From Pseudomonas lalkuanensis (lineage in GTDB: Bacteria > Pseudomonadota > Gammaproteobacteria > Pseudomonadales > Pseudomonadaceae), in contig NZ_CP043311.1 of assembly GCF_008807375.1 (NCBI RefSeq), forward strand, positions 62,001 through 126,000: a stretch of DNA of 64,000 nucleotides, read 5' to 3'. The notes below the pieces were generated by a model. That model made no database searches. It was not told where the DNA came from and saw nothing but the letters and a program-made list of their open reading frames with translations. The first letter of the stretch is position 1; each line of letters begins with the position of its first letter. Below, piece after piece: positions 17,238-26,932 of the stretch. Position numbers and translations under genes: made by a program.

Positions 17238-18030
17238 GGTTGCAGTCGGGGCCGTGCTGGTGGACGGGAGTGAAACGGGTGCCGGCGGGGAAAGGTTGCT
17301 TCACCACTTCGCCATGCAGGTCGTGGGCGTGGTCGTGATGGTGGTGGTAGACCGCGAGGCTCTTGGCATCCTGGCCGAACAGCTCGACGAAGGCCGGGTC
17401 GCCGCTGACTTGTTCCGGGTGGCCGGAGCAGCAGACATGGCGATTGAGGCAGACCACCTGGTCGGTGGCGCTCATCACCAGGTGCAGGTCGTGGGAAACC
17501 ATCAGCACGCCGCAGCCGTGGCGGTCGCGCAGGCGGGTGATCAGGCGATAGAGCTCGGCCTGGCCGGCGACATCGACGCCCTGCACGGGCTCGTCGAGCA
17601 CCAGCAGCTCGGGTTCGCGCAGCAGCGCACGGGCCAGCAGCACGCGCTGCAATTCGCCGCCGGAAATGTTCTGCAGCGGGCTGTCGATCACCTGCACGGC
17701 GCCTACTTCATCCAGCGCGGCGAGGGCCGCCTTGCGGTCCACGCCCGGCACCAGGCGCAGGAAACGCAGCACGGTGAGCGGCAGGGTGGCATCCACCTGG
17801 AGCTTCTGCGGCATGTAGCCGATGTGCAGCCGCGGCTTGCGCCAGACCTCGCCCTTGTCCGGCTTGAGCAGGCCGAGAACGGTGCGCACCAGGGTGGTCT
17901 TGCCGGCACCGTTGGGGCCGATCAGGGTGACGATCTCCCCGGCCTTCACGGCCAGGTGCACGTCCTGCAGCACCGGCTGCCCGGCAAAGTCGACGCCGAC
18001 CTTTTCGAGGCGGATCAGTGCCTCGCTCAT
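17230..18030 (-). CDS. znuC: Zinc ABC importer, ATPase with His-rich tail
   Basis: 266 aa. Walker [10 protein letters not shown] (38-46), signature [15 protein letters not shown], Walker [13 protein letters not shown]. The last 40 residues are rich in His ([13 protein letters not shown] and [10 protein letters not shown]) and may sense or buffer zinc. ATG at 18030 overlaps the zur stop (ATGA), which sets the start; the frame extends upstream only as a shadow of zur. Confidence 0.94.
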   Translation of the reverse strand: MSEALIRLEKVGVDFAGQPVLQDVHLAVKAGEIVTLIGPNGAGKTTLVRTVLGLLKPDKGEVWRKPRLHIGYMPQKLQVDATLPLTVLRFLRLVPGVDRKAALAALDEVGAVQVIDSPLQNISGGELQRVLLARALLREPELLVLDEPVQGVDVAGQAELYRLITRLRDRHGCGVLMVSHDLHLVMSATDQVVCLNRHVCCSGHPEQVSGDPAFVELFGQDAKSLAVYHHHHDHAHDLHGEVVKQPFPAGTRFTPVHQHGPDCNHG

Positions 18031-18527
18031 GCGGCCACCTGGCAGCTGGCGCAGAGGCCGACGACTTCGACGGTCTGGCCCTCGACGGAGAATCCGACGG
18101 ATTTCGCGCTGTCGACAATGGCCTGGCTGATGCAGGATTGCTCCAGCTCGATGGCCGTCTGGCAGTTGCGGCAGATGAGGAACTGGCCCTGGTGGGACTC
18201 GCCCGGATGGTTGCAGCCGACGAAGGCGTTGAGCGAGGCGATGCGGTGCACCAGGCCGTTTTCCAGGAGGAAATCCAGGGCACGGTAGACGGTGGGCGGT
18301 GCCGCGCGGCGGCCATCTTCCTCGGTCAGCACGCCGAGGATGTCGTAGGCACCCAGCGGCTTGTGGCTCTGCCATACCAGTTCCAGCACGCGTTTGCGCA
18401 GGGCGGTCAGGCGCAGGCCCTGCCGGCCGCAGATGGCTTCGGCTTCGGCCAGGGCGTTGGATACGCAGTGGGAATGGTCGTGGGGGCGACAGGCCAGGGG
18501 GGCTTTTGCGCTGATCGGCTTGAGCAT
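18027..18527 (-). CDS. zur: Zinc uptake regulator, Fur family
   Basis: 166 aa (Np20 of P. aeruginosa). Winged helix with [15 protein letters not shown] and [19 protein letters not shown]; zinc sites with CRNC and CASC cysteine pairs and the His-containing HPGESHQ. Represses znu genes when zinc is sufficient. ATG at 18527 (MLKPISAK) fits the family N-terminus; a further upstream ATG would cross the Zur operator and the znuA promoter and is rejected. Confidence 0.93.
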   Translation of the reverse strand: MLKPISAKAPLACRPHDHSHCVSNALAEAEAICGRQGLRLTALRKRVLELVWQSHKPLGAYDILGVLTEEDGRRAAPPTVYRALDFLLENGLVHRIASLNAFVGCNHPGESHQGQFLICRNCQTAIELEQSCISQAIVDSAKSVGFSVEGQTVEVVGLCASCQVAA

Positions 18528-18552
18528 GGCGGCGACGTTCAGAGAAAGAGAC

Positions 18553-18565
18553 GTTATTCTATAAC
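18553..18565. promoter_or_regulatory. Zur operator between zur and znuA
   Basis: GTTATTCTATAAC is a perfect palindrome with arms GTTAT/ATAAC. It fits the Zur box pattern of gammaproteobacteria. It contains TATAAC, a likely -10 of znuA on the plus strand, and TAGAAT, a likely -10 of zur on the minus strand, so one bound Zur would shut both promoters. Confidence 0.8.
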
Positions 18566-18588
18566 TCTTTTCCCGCCGAGTCTGTGCC

Positions 18589-19503
18589 GTGTTCCGTCTA
18601 TTCGTCTCCCTGTTCCTCAGCGCCTTTGCCCTGTCGGCCCAGGCCGACGTGCGCCTTTTGACCAGCATCAAGCCACTGCAACTGATCGCCGCAGCCGTTC
18701 AGGACGGCGCCGGCCAGCCGGAGGTGCTGCTGCCCCCCGGAGCCTCGCCGCACCAGTACGCCCTGCGCCCTTCCGACGTGCGCCGGGTGCGTGAGGCCGA
18801 CCTGTTCTACTGGGTTGGCCCGGACCTCGAAGGCTTCCTGCCCCGCGTGCTGACAGGGCGCGACAAGCCCAGCGTGGCCTTGCAGAGCGAGCCCGGCATG
18901 ACCCTGCGCCATTTCGAGGCGCTGCAGGATGAGCATGAAGGCGAGCACGACGAACACGAGCACGACCACGACCATCGTCCCGGCTCGATGGACGCCCATC
19001 TCTGGCTGCTGCCGGCCAACGCCCGGCTGATCGCCGCTCGCATGGCCGCCGACCTGGCTGCCGCCGACCCGGCCAACGCCGCCCGCTACCAGGACAATCT
19101 GGCGGCGTTCCAGGGTCGCCTCGACCAGCTCGATGCCACTCTCAAGGCGCGCATGGCCAAGGTCGCCGACAAGCCGTTCTTCGTCTTCCACGAGGCCTTC
19201 GACTATTTCGAGGCCGCCTACGGCTTGCGTCATGCCGGCGTATTCAGCGTGGCCAGCGAAGTGCAACCCGGTGCGCGCCACATTGCTGCCATGCGTGAGC
19301 GGCTGCAGGCGGCCGGCCCGAGCTGCGTGTTCAGCGAGCCGCCGGTGCGCCCGCGTCTGGCCGACACCCTGACCGCCGGCCTCCCGGTGCGCCTGGCCGA
19401 ACTGGATGCCCTGGGCATGAACGCCCCGGTGTCCGCCAACGGCTACGAGGCCCTGCTGCAGAACCTGGGCGACGGCCTGGCGGGGTGCCTGGAGGCCCTC
19501 TGA
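18589..19503 (+). CDS. znuA: Zinc ABC importer, periplasmic zinc-binding protein
   Basis: 304 aa. Signal peptide 1-19 (ALSAQA cleavage). Zinc ligand regions GASPHQYALRP, DAHLWLLPANA and FFVFHEAFDYF; a His/Asp/Glu-rich loop (about 113-133, with EHDEHEHDHDH) is the usual zinc-loading loop of ZnuA. GTG at 18589 is the start; the ribosome site is weak. Divergent from zur with 61 bp between the starts, under the Zur operator. Confidence 0.95.
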   Translation: MFRLFVSLFLSAFALSAQADVRLLTSIKPLQLIAAAVQDGAGQPEVLLPPGASPHQYALRPSDVRRVREADLFYWVGPDLEGFLPRVLTGRDKPSVALQSEPGMTLRHFEALQDEHEGEHDEHEHDHDHRPGSMDAHLWLLPANARLIAARMAADLAAADPANAARYQDNLAAFQGRLDQLDATLKARMAKVADKPFFVFHEAFDYFEAAYGLRHAGVFSVASEVQPGARHIAAMRERLQAAGPSCVFSEPPVRPRLADTLTAGLPVRLAELDALGMNAPVSANGYEALLQNLGDGLAGCLEAL

Positions 19504-19510
19504 TCTCGAC

Positions 19511-19554
19511 GGTAGGGTGCACATGTTTAGCCGGTATACATGGCGCACCCTACC
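19511..19554. repeat. Inverted repeat of the GTAGGGTGC family after znuA
   Basis: GGTAGGGTGC (19511-19520) and GCACCCTACC (19545-19554) are perfect arms around a 24-bp spacer. It starts 8 bp after the znuA stop and may act as a transcript-end hairpin, although no T-run follows. Same family as 52777-52855 and the remnant at 11051. Confidence 0.75.
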
Positions 19555-19672
19555 GGGCGATATCGCACGGACTGCTAAGGTGAGAGAGGGGCCGCGGGCT
19601 GTCTTGATATGAGTCAGCGGCCGGCATTCGTGGTCAGACTAGTCTGGACGCTTCATCGCAGGAGGGCGACGG

Positions 19673-21820
19673 ATGGCCAGAACGGGAACCCCCAGGCAGG
19701 TCCAGGGCAATCACGGCATCGCCTTGCAGGCGGCGTCGGAAGACATCTGGGACAGCAAGTACCGCCTCAAGCACAGGGACGGTACGCCGATCGACCTCAC
19801 CCCCGACGCCACCTGGCAACGCGTGGCCCGTGCCCTGTCGGAGGTGGAGACCGACGCCTCGGCCCGCGAGCACTGGTACGAACGCTTCCTCTGGGCCCTG
19901 CGCAATGGCGCCATCCCCGCCGGGCGCATCATTTCCAACGCCGGCGCCCAGGACATCAAGCCCGCCACCTCGACCATCAATTGCACCGTTTCCGGCACCA
20001 TCCTCGACTCCATGGACGACATCCTCGGCAAGGTCCATGAAGCCGGGCTCACCCTCAAGGCCGGCTGCGGCATCGGCTACGAATTCAGCACCCTGCGCCC
20101 GCGCGGTGCCTACGTTTCCGGGGCCGGTGCGCAGACCAGCGGGCCGCTGTCCTTCATGGATATCTACGACAAGATGTGCTTCACCGTGAGTTCCGCAGGC
20201 GGCCGCCGCGGTGCGCAGATGGGCACCTTCGACGTCTGCCATCCGGACGTGCGCGAGTTCATCCGCGCCAAGCGCGAGGATGGCCGTCTGCGCCAGTTCA
20301 ACCTCAGCCTGCTGGTGAGCGATGCCTTCATGCACGCGGTGGAGAACGACACCGAATGGCCGCTGCTCTACCCGGTGCACCCCAAGGAACGCGAGGAGCT
20401 CGACTTCGGTGACTCGACCCAGGTGATCTGGCGCGACTGGCCGGTGCACGAGGGCTACATCACCCGCGAGGACGGCCTGGTGGCGTGCAAGGTCTACGGC
20501 CGCGTCCAGGCCCGGCACCTGTGGGACATGATCATGGTGTCCACCTACGATTTCGCCGAGCCCGGATTCATCCTCATCGACCGGGTCAACGAGCTGAACA
20601 ACAACTGGTGGTGCGAGGCGATCCGGGCCACCAACCCGTGCGGGGAGCAGCCACTTCCTCCTTATGGTTCCTGCCTGCTCGGCTCGATCAACCTCACTGC
20701 CTTCGTCGAGGAGCCGTTCACCGAGGACGCTCATTTCGACTGGGAGCGCTTCCGCGCCGTGGTGCGGGTTTTCACCCGCATGCTCGACAACGTGGTGGAG
20801 ATCAATGGGCTGCCGCTGGAGAAGCAGCGCGAGGAAATTCTCGGCAAGCGCCGTCACGGTATGGGCTTTCTCGGCCTCGGCTCGGCCCTCGCGCTGCTGC
20901 GGTTGCGCTACGGCAGCACCGAGGCCTGCGTGTTCACCGAAGAGGTGGCGCGGGAAATGGCCCTGGCCGGCTGGCAGGTGGCCCTGGAGCTGGCGCGGGA
21001 GAAAGGTCCGGCGCCCATCCTGGCGCTCGACTATGAGGTGACCGCCGCCATGCTGCGCAAGCGCCCGGAAATGGTGGACGACGGCTACAAGGTAGGCGAC
21101 CGTGTTCCCGGCCGCGTCCTCCACGCCCGCTATTCCCGCTACATGCAGCGTGTCGCCGAGCATGCCCCGGAACTGGTGGCCGAACTGGCCGAGGTGGGCG
21201 CGCGCTTCACCCACCACAGCTCCATCGCCCCCACCGGCACCATCAGCCTCAGCCTGGCGAACAACGCCTCCAACGGCATCGAGCCGAGTTACGCGCACCA
21301 GTATTCGCGCAACCTGATCCGTCCCGGGCGCAAGACCAAGGAGAAGATCGAAGTGCGCAGTTATGAGCTGCTGGCCTACCGCGCCCTGGTCAACGGCCAG
21401 GCCCGGCCGGATGCCGAGCACCCGGCGCAGCGCCTGCCGGACTATTTCGTGAGTGCCGACGATATCAGTCCGGCCGAGCATGTGGACATGCAGGCGGCGG
21501 CGCAGAAGTGGGTCGACTCCTCCATCTCCAAGACCGCCAACGTGCCCTCCGATTTCCCCTTCGAGGATTTCAAGGACATCTATCTGCACGCCTGGCGCCA
21601 GGGCCTCAAGGGCTGCACCACCTTCCGCTTCAATCCGGCGGCCTTCCAGGGCGTACTGGTGAAGGACGCGGACCTTGAGAGGACGGTTTACCGCTTCGAG
21701 CTGGAAGACGGCACCCTGGTGGAGCTTCGCGGTAACGAGGAGGTGGAGTACGACGGCGAGGTGCACACCGCCGCCAACCTGTTCGAAGCCCTGAAGGAAG
21801 GCTACTACGGCAAGTACTGA
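19673..21820 (+). CDS. nrdJa: B12-dependent (class II) ribonucleotide reductase, large part
   Basis: 715 aa. Reduces ribonucleotides with adenosylcobalamin, so it works with or without oxygen. It keeps the active-site set: Cys104 in STINCTVSG, the thiyl radical Cys323 in NPCGEQ (321-326), and the partner Cys in YGSCLLGSINL. The C-terminal part that a single-chain NrdJ would have is on the next gene. ATG at 19673 follows GGAGG. No cobalamin riboswitch was recognised in the 169 bp upstream. Confidence 0.95.
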   Translation: MARTGTPRQVQGNHGIALQAASEDIWDSKYRLKHRDGTPIDLTPDATWQRVARALSEVETDASAREHWYERFLWALRNGAIPAGRIISNAGAQDIKPATSTINCTVSGTILDSMDDILGKVHEAGLTLKAGCGIGYEFSTLRPRGAYVSGAGAQTSGPLSFMDIYDKMCFTVSSAGGRRGAQMGTFDVCHPDVREFIRAKREDGRLRQFNLSLLVSDAFMHAVENDTEWPLLYPVHPKEREELDFGDSTQVIWRDWPVHEGYITREDGLVACKVYGRVQARHLWDMIMVSTYDFAEPGFILIDRVNELNNNWWCEAIRATNPCGEQPLPPYGSCLLGSINLTAFVEEPFTEDAHFDWERFRAVVRVFTRMLDNVVEINGLPLEKQREEILGKRRHGMGFLGLGSALALLRLRYGSTEACVFTEEVAREMALAGWQVALELAREKGPAPILALDYEVTAAMLRKRPEMVDDGYKVGDRVPGRVLHARYSRYMQRVAEHAPELVAELAEVGARFTHHSSIAPTGTISLSLANNASNGIEPSYAHQYSRNLIRPGRKTKEKIEVRSYELLAYRALVNGQARPDAEHPAQRLPDYFVSADDISPAEHVDMQAAAQKWVDSSISKTANVPSDFPFEDFKDIYLHAWRQGLKGCTTFRFNPAAFQGVLVKDADLERTVYRFELEDGTLVELRGNEEVEYDGEVHTAANLFEALKEGYYGKY

Positions 21821-21836
21821 ATGATCGGAGGCGGTC

Positions 21837-22523
21837 ATGACCATCAAGATCGAGAAGAAGATCAAGGGCTTCAGCCTGGTGGACCTGGAACAGGAAAAGG
21901 TCCGCAAGGCCGCCGAGGAAGCGGCTGCCGTGGTGCAGATGGACGAAACCCTGCAGCGGCCGGAAACCTTGGTGGGTGCCACCTACAAGATCAAGTCGCC
22001 GCTGTTCGAGCACGCGCTCTACGTGACCATCAACGACATCGTGCTCAACCCCGGCACCGCCTTCGAGCAGCGCCGGCCCTTCGAAATCTTCATCAACTCC
22101 AAGGGCATGGAGCACTTCCAGTGGATCGTCGCCCTCACCCGCATCATGTCGGCGGTATTCCGCAAGGGAGGCGACTGCACCTTCCTGGTGGAAGAGCTGA
22201 AGGCGGTGTTCGACCCACGAGGCGGTTACCTCAAGCGCGGCGGCGTCTACATGCCGTCGCTGGTGGCGGAGATCGGCGCCGTGCTGGAGCGCCACCTGAT
22301 CGCCATCGGCCTGATGGAAGGCCAGAAGCTGGACGAGGAACAGCGCCTCTACCTGGCGGAAAAGCGTGCCGCCTACGAGGCCAGCCAGGGCACCACCACC
22401 GCCGAGCCCGGCGAGGGCTTCCCGCCCGGCGCCCAGCTCTGCGGCAAGTGCAATACCCAGGCGGTGGTGCAAATGGATGGCTGCGCGACCTGCCTCAACT
22501 GCGGCCATTCCAAGTGTGGGTGA
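21837..22523 (+). CDS. nrdJb: B12-dependent ribonucleotide reductase, C-terminal part
   Basis: 228 aa. Equivalent to the C-terminal part of single-chain class II reductases. It ends in a cysteine-rich zinc-ribbon-like tail (CGKCNTQAVVQ, then CATCLNCGHSKCG) that probably carries the shuttle cysteines that re-reduce the active site. ATG at 21837 follows CGGAGG, 16 bp after the nrdJa stop, so the two are made together. Confidence 0.93.
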   Translation: MTIKIEKKIKGFSLVDLEQEKVRKAAEEAAAVVQMDETLQRPETLVGATYKIKSPLFEHALYVTINDIVLNPGTAFEQRRPFEIFINSKGMEHFQWIVALTRIMSAVFRKGGDCTFLVEELKAVFDPRGGYLKRGGVYMPSLVAEIGAVLERHLIAIGLMEGQKLDEEQRLYLAEKRAAYEASQGTTTAEPGEGFPPGAQLCGKCNTQAVVQMDGCATCLNCGHSKCG

Positions 22524-22647
22524 GCCGGGGCAGGCAACGCATGCGTTGCCCCGGCGAACGACAGGCCATGGATGGCCAGGCCGGGGGTAAGCGAGGCAGA
22601 TGGGTCATGACAGGGATGTCGACTCGGAATTTCTACGAAGTGCGGAT

Positions 22648-22689
22648 CTGTGGGAGCGAATTCATTCGTGAATGAATTCGCTCCCACAG
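22648..22689. repeat. REPIN-like perfect inverted repeat between nrdJb and thrB
   Basis: Two perfect 20-bp arms (22648-22667 and 22670-22689) reading CTGTGGGAGCGAATTCATTC, with only GT between. It lies between convergent genes and could end both transcripts. Same family as 35529-35630 and 44636-44681. Confidence 0.9.
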
Positions 22690-22711
22690 GAAATGCGAAG
22701 AACCGTGCGCC

Positions 22712-23662
22712 TCAGAGCGCAAACGGCAACGGCAGCTCTACTTTCTGCCGCTGCGCCAGGCGCCGCTGGAACACACTTGGATCGTGGATCAGCACATCCT
22801 GCCCGGCGAAGGCATTGGCGGCGATCAGGCGCGACAACCAGAAGCGCACACAGGCGATGCGCAAGGCGGTCGGCCAGAGTTCGGCTTCGGCGGCGGTGAA
22901 GGGGCGCAGCGCCGCGTAGGCGCCGAGCAGGGCGCGGGCGAGCTGGCTGTCGAGGCGGCCGTCGGCGTCCGAACACCAGTCGTTCAGGCAGATGGCCAGG
23001 TCATAGAGCATCGGCCCGGAACAGGCGTTGTAGAAGTCGATCACGCCGGACAGGTGGGTGCCGTCGAACAAGGCATTGTCCTTGAACAGGTCGGCGTGCA
23101 GGTTGGCGCGCGGCAGGGCGAGGAAACGCGCCTTCACCGCGCCGATTTCCTTCAGTGCATCACGCAGCAGCGGCAGGGCCGTCTGGTCCAGTTGCAGGGC
23201 CAGCGCCGGACCTTCATCGAGCATCCAGTCCAGGCCGCGATCGCTCTTGCGCTCCAGGACCTGATCGCGGGTGGCCAGGTGCAGGCGCGCCAGCAGGGCA
23301 CCGACTTCCGCGCAGTGGTGGGCATTGGGTTGGTGCACGTGTTTGCCCGGCAGGCGCGGTTGCAGCAGCGCCGGCTTGCCGGCGAGCTCGCGCAGGGCGT
23401 CACCGTCCCCGGTGCGCAGGGCAAAGGGCACCGGCAGGTCCGCGTCGTGGAGCACATCCAGCAGTTCGATGAAGAACGGCAGGTCGTGGACCGGGCCGCG
23501 CTCCACCAGGGTCAGTACGTATTCACCCCCTTCCAGGCTGACGAAGAAGTTGCTGTTCTCGGAGCCTTCGGCGATGCCCTGGAAGTCCTTCAGCCGGCCC
23601 AGCCCGTAGGGGGCGAGGAAAGCTTCCAGTTCCGGGCGTTCGAGCGGAGTGAATACAGACAT
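22712..23662 (-). CDS. thrB: Homoserine kinase, APH-fold type (ThrB2)
   Basis: 316 aa. Phosphorylates homoserine for threonine synthesis. It belongs to the aminoglycoside-phosphotransferase-like kinases, not to the GHMP type of E. coli: N-terminal GSENSNFFVSLEGGEYVLTL for ATP, catalytic loop LHADLFKDNALFDG and metal Asp in GVIDFYNACSGP. ATG at 23662 follows AAGG. Gene order next to nrdJ and polA is as in P. aeruginosa (PA5495). Confidence 0.92.
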   Translation of the reverse strand: MSVFTPLERPELEAFLAPYGLGRLKDFQGIAEGSENSNFFVSLEGGEYVLTLVERGPVHDLPFFIELLDVLHDADLPVPFALRTGDGDALRELAGKPALLQPRLPGKHVHQPNAHHCAEVGALLARLHLATRDQVLERKSDRGLDWMLDEGPALALQLDQTALPLLRDALKEIGAVKARFLALPRANLHADLFKDNALFDGTHLSGVIDFYNACSGPMLYDLAICLNDWCSDADGRLDSQLARALLGAYAALRPFTAAEAELWPTALRIACVRFWLSRLIAANAFAGQDVLIHDPSVFQRRLAQRQKVELPLPFAL

Positions 23663-23693
23663 TGGACTACCTTGTTACGGGGTTGCGTGTGTG

Positions 23694-23975
23694 CTACCAG
23701 CTGAAGATTTCCCAGGCTGGGATGAGCATGTCGGGATAGTCCGAGCGGACGAAATTGTTTTCGCCGTCGGCGCGGACGAGGAAGTAGGGCTTGCCGCCCT
23801 TGGGAGTCACCTTGATGGCGTAGAGAATGCCGTTGACGCGGTATTCCTGGATGGTCTTGTCGCCTTCCTGGCGGATGGTCACGTCCGGCTCGGCGGACGG
23901 CTCGTCTGCGGCGAAGGTGGTGACTGGTGCAAGAGCCAGCAGGCTGGCCAGCAAAAGGCGGTTCAGTGCGCGCAT
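23694..23975 (-). CDS. DUF2782 periplasmic protein
   Basis: 93 aa with a signal peptide (1-22, TFAA cleavage). The mature part is one small beta-rich domain (VTIRQEGDKTIQEYRVNG, then YAIKVTPKGGKPYFLV). ATG at 23975 is chosen because the signal peptide begins there and AAGG lies upstream. It precedes thrB on the same strand with 31 bp between and is probably in one operon with it. Function unknown. Confidence 0.85.
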   Translation of the reverse strand: MRALNRLLLASLLALAPVTTFAADEPSAEPDVTIRQEGDKTIQEYRVNGILYAIKVTPKGGKPYFLVRADGENNFVRSDYPDMLIPAWEIFSW

Positions 23976-24049
23976 GGTAACCTTGTCCCTTCTCGTCAAT
24001 GATCGGTCCATTCTACTTCGGGTCCGGTGAATAAAGGTTGATTTCACGC

Positions 24050-26797
24050 ATGAGCCAAGCCCCCCTCGTCCTGGTGGACGGATCCTCCTACCTGTACCGC
24101 GCCTTCCATGCCCTGCCGCCACTGACCACCTCGGCCGGCCTGCCCACGGGCGCGGTCAAAGGCGTGCTGAACATGCTCAGGAGCCTGCGCCGGCAGTTCC
24201 CTGACAGCCCCTTCGCGGTAGTCTTCGACGCCAAGGGCGGCACCTTCCGCGATGAAATGTTCGCCGAGTACAAGGCCAATCGCCCCTCGATGCCGGATGA
24301 GCTGCGCGTTCAGGTGGAGCCGTTGCATGCCAGCGTGCGCGCACTGGGGCTGCCGCTGCTCTGTGTGGAGGGCGTGGAAGCCGACGACGTGATCGGCACC
24401 CTGGCCCGGCAGAGTGCGGCGGGCGGGCGTCCGGTGGTGATCTCCACCGGCGACAAGGACATGGCGCAGTTGGTCGACGGGCACATTACGCTGGTCAACA
24501 CCATGACCGGTAGCACGCTGGACGTGGATGGCGTGAAGGAGAAATTCGGTGTCGGTCCTGAGCTCATCATCGACTACCTGGCGCTGATGGGGGACAAGGT
24601 GGACAACATCCCCGGCGTGCCCGGCATCGGCGAGAAGACCGCCCTCGGCCTGCTCACCGGCGTAGGGGGGGGCCTGGACGTCCTCTATTCCAGCCTGGAC
24701 AAGGTGCCCGCCCTGCCGATCCGCGGCGCCAAGGGCCTGCCGGCCAAGCTCGAAGAGCACAAGGACATGGCCTACCTGTCCTACAAGCTGGCGACCATCA
24801 AGTGCGACGTGGAGCTGAACGTCGAGATCGACGCCCTGCACCCCGGCGAACCCGACCGGGAGGCCCTGGCCGAGCTGTATCGCACCCTGGAATTCAAGAC
24901 CTGGCTGGACGACCTGCAGCGCCAGGCCAAGTCCGACGGCGAGCAGCTGGAGCTCGTCGAAGCCGCGCCCGCCGAGGCCGAGGCGCGCTACGAGATCATC
25001 CTGGAGCAGGCGCAGTTCGATGCCTGGCTGAAGAAGCTGGAGGCCGCCCCGCTGTTCGCCTTCGACACCGAAACCACCAGCATCGACGCCCAGCAGGCGC
25101 AGGTGGTGGGCGTGTCCTTCGCCGTGGAAGCCGGTGAAGCCGCCTACGTGCCCCTGGCCCACAGCTATATGGGCGTACCGGCGCAGCTTGACCGCGACGC
25201 CGTGCTCAAGGCCCTCAAGCCGCTGCTGGAAGACCCGAACAAGGCCAAGGTCGGCCAGCATGCCAAGTACGACATGAACGTCCTGGCCAATGCCACGACA
25301 CCCATCGCCGTGCAGGGCATCGCCTTCGACACCATGCTCGAATCCTACGTGCTGGATGCCACTGCCACGCGCCACGACATGGACAGCCTGTCCCTCAAGT
25401 ACCTGGGGCATAGCACCATCCGTTTCGAGGACATCGCCGGCAAGGGCGCGAAGCAGCTGACGTTCGACCAGATCGCCATCGAGCAGGCCGGCCCCTACGC
25501 CGCCGAAGATGCGGACGTCACCCTGCGCCTGCACCAGACCCTGTGGCAGAAGCTGGAGGCGATCCCGTCCCTGGCCAAGGTGCTGAAGGAGATCGAGATG
25601 CCGCTGGTACCGGTCCTTGCGCGTATCGAGCGAAACGGTGCTTTCGTCGACGGCAAGTTGCTGGGCCAGCAGAGCCTGGAACTGGGCGAGAAGATGGTGG
25701 CGCTGGAGCGCCAGGCCTACGATCTGGCCGGCCAGGAGTTCAACCTCGGCTCGCCCAAGCAGCTTGGCGCCATCCTCTATGAAAAGCTCGGCCTGCCGGT
25801 GCTGGCCAAGACTGCGACCGGCCAGCCTTCCACCGCCGAGAACGTGCTCGCCGACCTCGCCGAGCAGGATTACGAGCTGCCCAAGGTGATCATGCAGTAC
25901 CGCTCCCTGAGCAAGCTCAAGAGCACCTACACCGACAGACTGCCGGAGCAGATCAACCCGCGCACCGGGCGTATCCACACCTCCTACCACCAGGCGGTGG
26001 CGGCTACCGGGCGCCTGTCGTCCACCGATCCGAACCTGCAGAACATCCCGATCCGCACCGCCGAGGGCCGGCGCATCCGCCAGGCCTTCGTCGCGCCCAA
26101 GGGCTACAAGCTCCTGGCGGCGGACTATTCGCAGATCGAGCTGCGCATCATGGCCCACCTGGCCAAGGATGAAGGCCTGCTGGACGCCTTCCGCCATGAC
26201 CGCGACGTGCACCGTGCCACCGCTTCCGAGGTGTTCGGCGTACCGCTGGACGAGGTAACCCCGAACCAGCGCCGTAGCGCCAAGGCGATCAACTTCGGCC
26301 TGATCTATGGCATGAGCGCCTTCGGCCTGGCCAAGCAGATCGGCGTCGAGCGCAAGGAAGCCCAGGCTTACATCGACCGCTACTTCGCCCGCTATCCGGG
26401 TGTGCTGGCCTATATGGAGCGCACCCGCGAGCAGGCTGCGCAGCAGGGCTTCGTCGAAACCCTGTTCGGTCGCCGGCTGTACCTGCCGGAAATCCACTCG
26501 AAGAACCAGGCCATGCGCAAGGGCGCCGAGCGCACCGCGATCAACGCGCCGATGCAGGGCACCGCGGCGGACATCATGAAGCGCGCCATGGTAGCTGTGG
26601 ATAACTGGCTGCAGGAAAGCGGCCTGGACGTCCGCGTCATCCTCCAGGTGCACGACGAACTGGTGCTCGAAGTGCGCGAGGACTTGGTGGATCAGGTATC
26701 CGAGCAGATTCGTCCGCTCATGAGCGGTGCCGCCGAACTGGATGTGCCGCTGGTAGTGGAAGTGGGTGTGGGTGACAACTGGGATGAGGCGCACTGA
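24050..26797 (+). CDS. polA: DNA polymerase I
   Basis: 915 aa. Gap filling and repair, RNA primer removal. Order: 5'-3' exonuclease (about 1-290, with GEKTALGLL), 3'-5' exonuclease (about 325-510, FDTETTSID at about 337), polymerase (about 520-915) with [13 protein letters not shown] (about 690), [20 protein letters not shown] and [13 protein letters not shown] at 24050 is the start; an in-frame TTG 12 bases upstream abuts the AAGG ribosome site and is unlikely. All catalytic motifs are intact. Confidence 0.97.
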   Translation: MSQAPLVLVDGSSYLYRAFHALPPLTTSAGLPTGAVKGVLNMLRSLRRQFPDSPFAVVFDAKGGTFRDEMFAEYKANRPSMPDELRVQVEPLHASVRALGLPLLCVEGVEADDVIGTLARQSAAGGRPVVISTGDKDMAQLVDGHITLVNTMTGSTLDVDGVKEKFGVGPELIIDYLALMGDKVDNIPGVPGIGEKTALGLLTGVGGGLDVLYSSLDKVPALPIRGAKGLPAKLEEHKDMAYLSYKLATIKCDVELNVEIDALHPGEPDREALAELYRTLEFKTWLDDLQRQAKSDGEQLELVEAAPAEAEARYEIILEQAQFDAWLKKLEAAPLFAFDTETTSIDAQQAQVVGVSFAVEAGEAAYVPLAHSYMGVPAQLDRDAVLKALKPLLEDPNKAKVGQHAKYDMNVLANATTPIAVQGIAFDTMLESYVLDATATRHDMDSLSLKYLGHSTIRFEDIAGKGAKQLTFDQIAIEQAGPYAAEDADVTLRLHQTLWQKLEAIPSLAKVLKEIEMPLVPVLARIERNGAFVDGKLLGQQSLELGEKMVALERQAYDLAGQEFNLGSPKQLGAILYEKLGLPVLAKTATGQPSTAENVLADLAEQDYELPKVIMQYRSLSKLKSTYTDRLPEQINPRTGRIHTSYHQAVAATGRLSSTDPNLQNIPIRTAEGRRIRQAFVAPKGYKLLAADYSQIELRIMAHLAKDEGLLDAFRHDRDVHRATASEVFGVPLDEVTPNQRRSAKAINFGLIYGMSAFGLAKQIGVERKEAQAYIDRYFARYPGVLAYMERTREQAAQQGFVETLFGRRLYLPEIHSKNQAMRKGAERTAINAPMQGTAADIMKRAMVAVDNWLQESGLDVRVILQVHDELVLEVREDLVDQVSEQIRPLMSGAAELDVPLVVEVGVGDNWDEAH

Positions 26798-26842
26798 GTG
26801 CGCCTTCGTGGCGGGCATCTGTTTCAGGGCTGAAACAGATGC
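26788..26842 (+). terminator. Two hairpins at the end of polA
   Basis: GGCGCACT/AGTGCGCC (26788-26804) straddles the polA stop codon. It is followed by a perfect 12-bp stem GCATCTGTTTCA (26815-26826) and TGAAACAGATGC (26831-26842) with loop GGGC. Only a weak T-run follows, so it may act as an mRNA 3'-end stabiliser as much as a terminator. Confidence 0.6.
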
Positions 26843-26901
26843 TTAGTTCCTGATCGAATAAACAGATTATTTTGATAGCGAATTGTTTTTATGGGCGGTC
26901 T

Positions 26902-26929
26902 GAACTTTCTGCGAGGCAGGGGAGTCACA
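26902..26929 (+). promoter_or_regulatory. AlgU (sigma-22)-type promoter of ersA
   Basis: GAACTT (26902-26907) is the exact AlgU/RpoE -35 element. After 17 nt comes TCACA (26925-26929), a departure from the usual TCTGA/TCAAA -10. ErsA of P. aeruginosa is known to be sigma-22-dependent, which supports the assignment. Confidence 0.7.
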
Positions 26930-26932
26930 CAC

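Noticed and set aside
18528..18671. Longer zur start 48 codons upstream
   Set aside because: It would place coding sequence over the Zur operator and the znuA start and adds no family sequence.
19635..19646. 12-bp palindrome CAGACTAGTCTG upstream of nrdJa as an operator
   Set aside because: About sixteen perfect 12-bp palindromes are expected by chance in 64 kb; it does not match the NrdR box.
19504..19672. Cobalamin riboswitch before nrdJa
   Set aside because: No B12-box-like sequence and too little space for the known fold.
24044..26818. Open frame of about 920 codons antisense to polA, and similar long antisense frames opposite recB, coxA and nrdJa
   Set aside because: They mirror the codon structure of the sense genes in GC-rich DNA, lack ribosome sites and family sequence, and the sense genes have complete motif sets.
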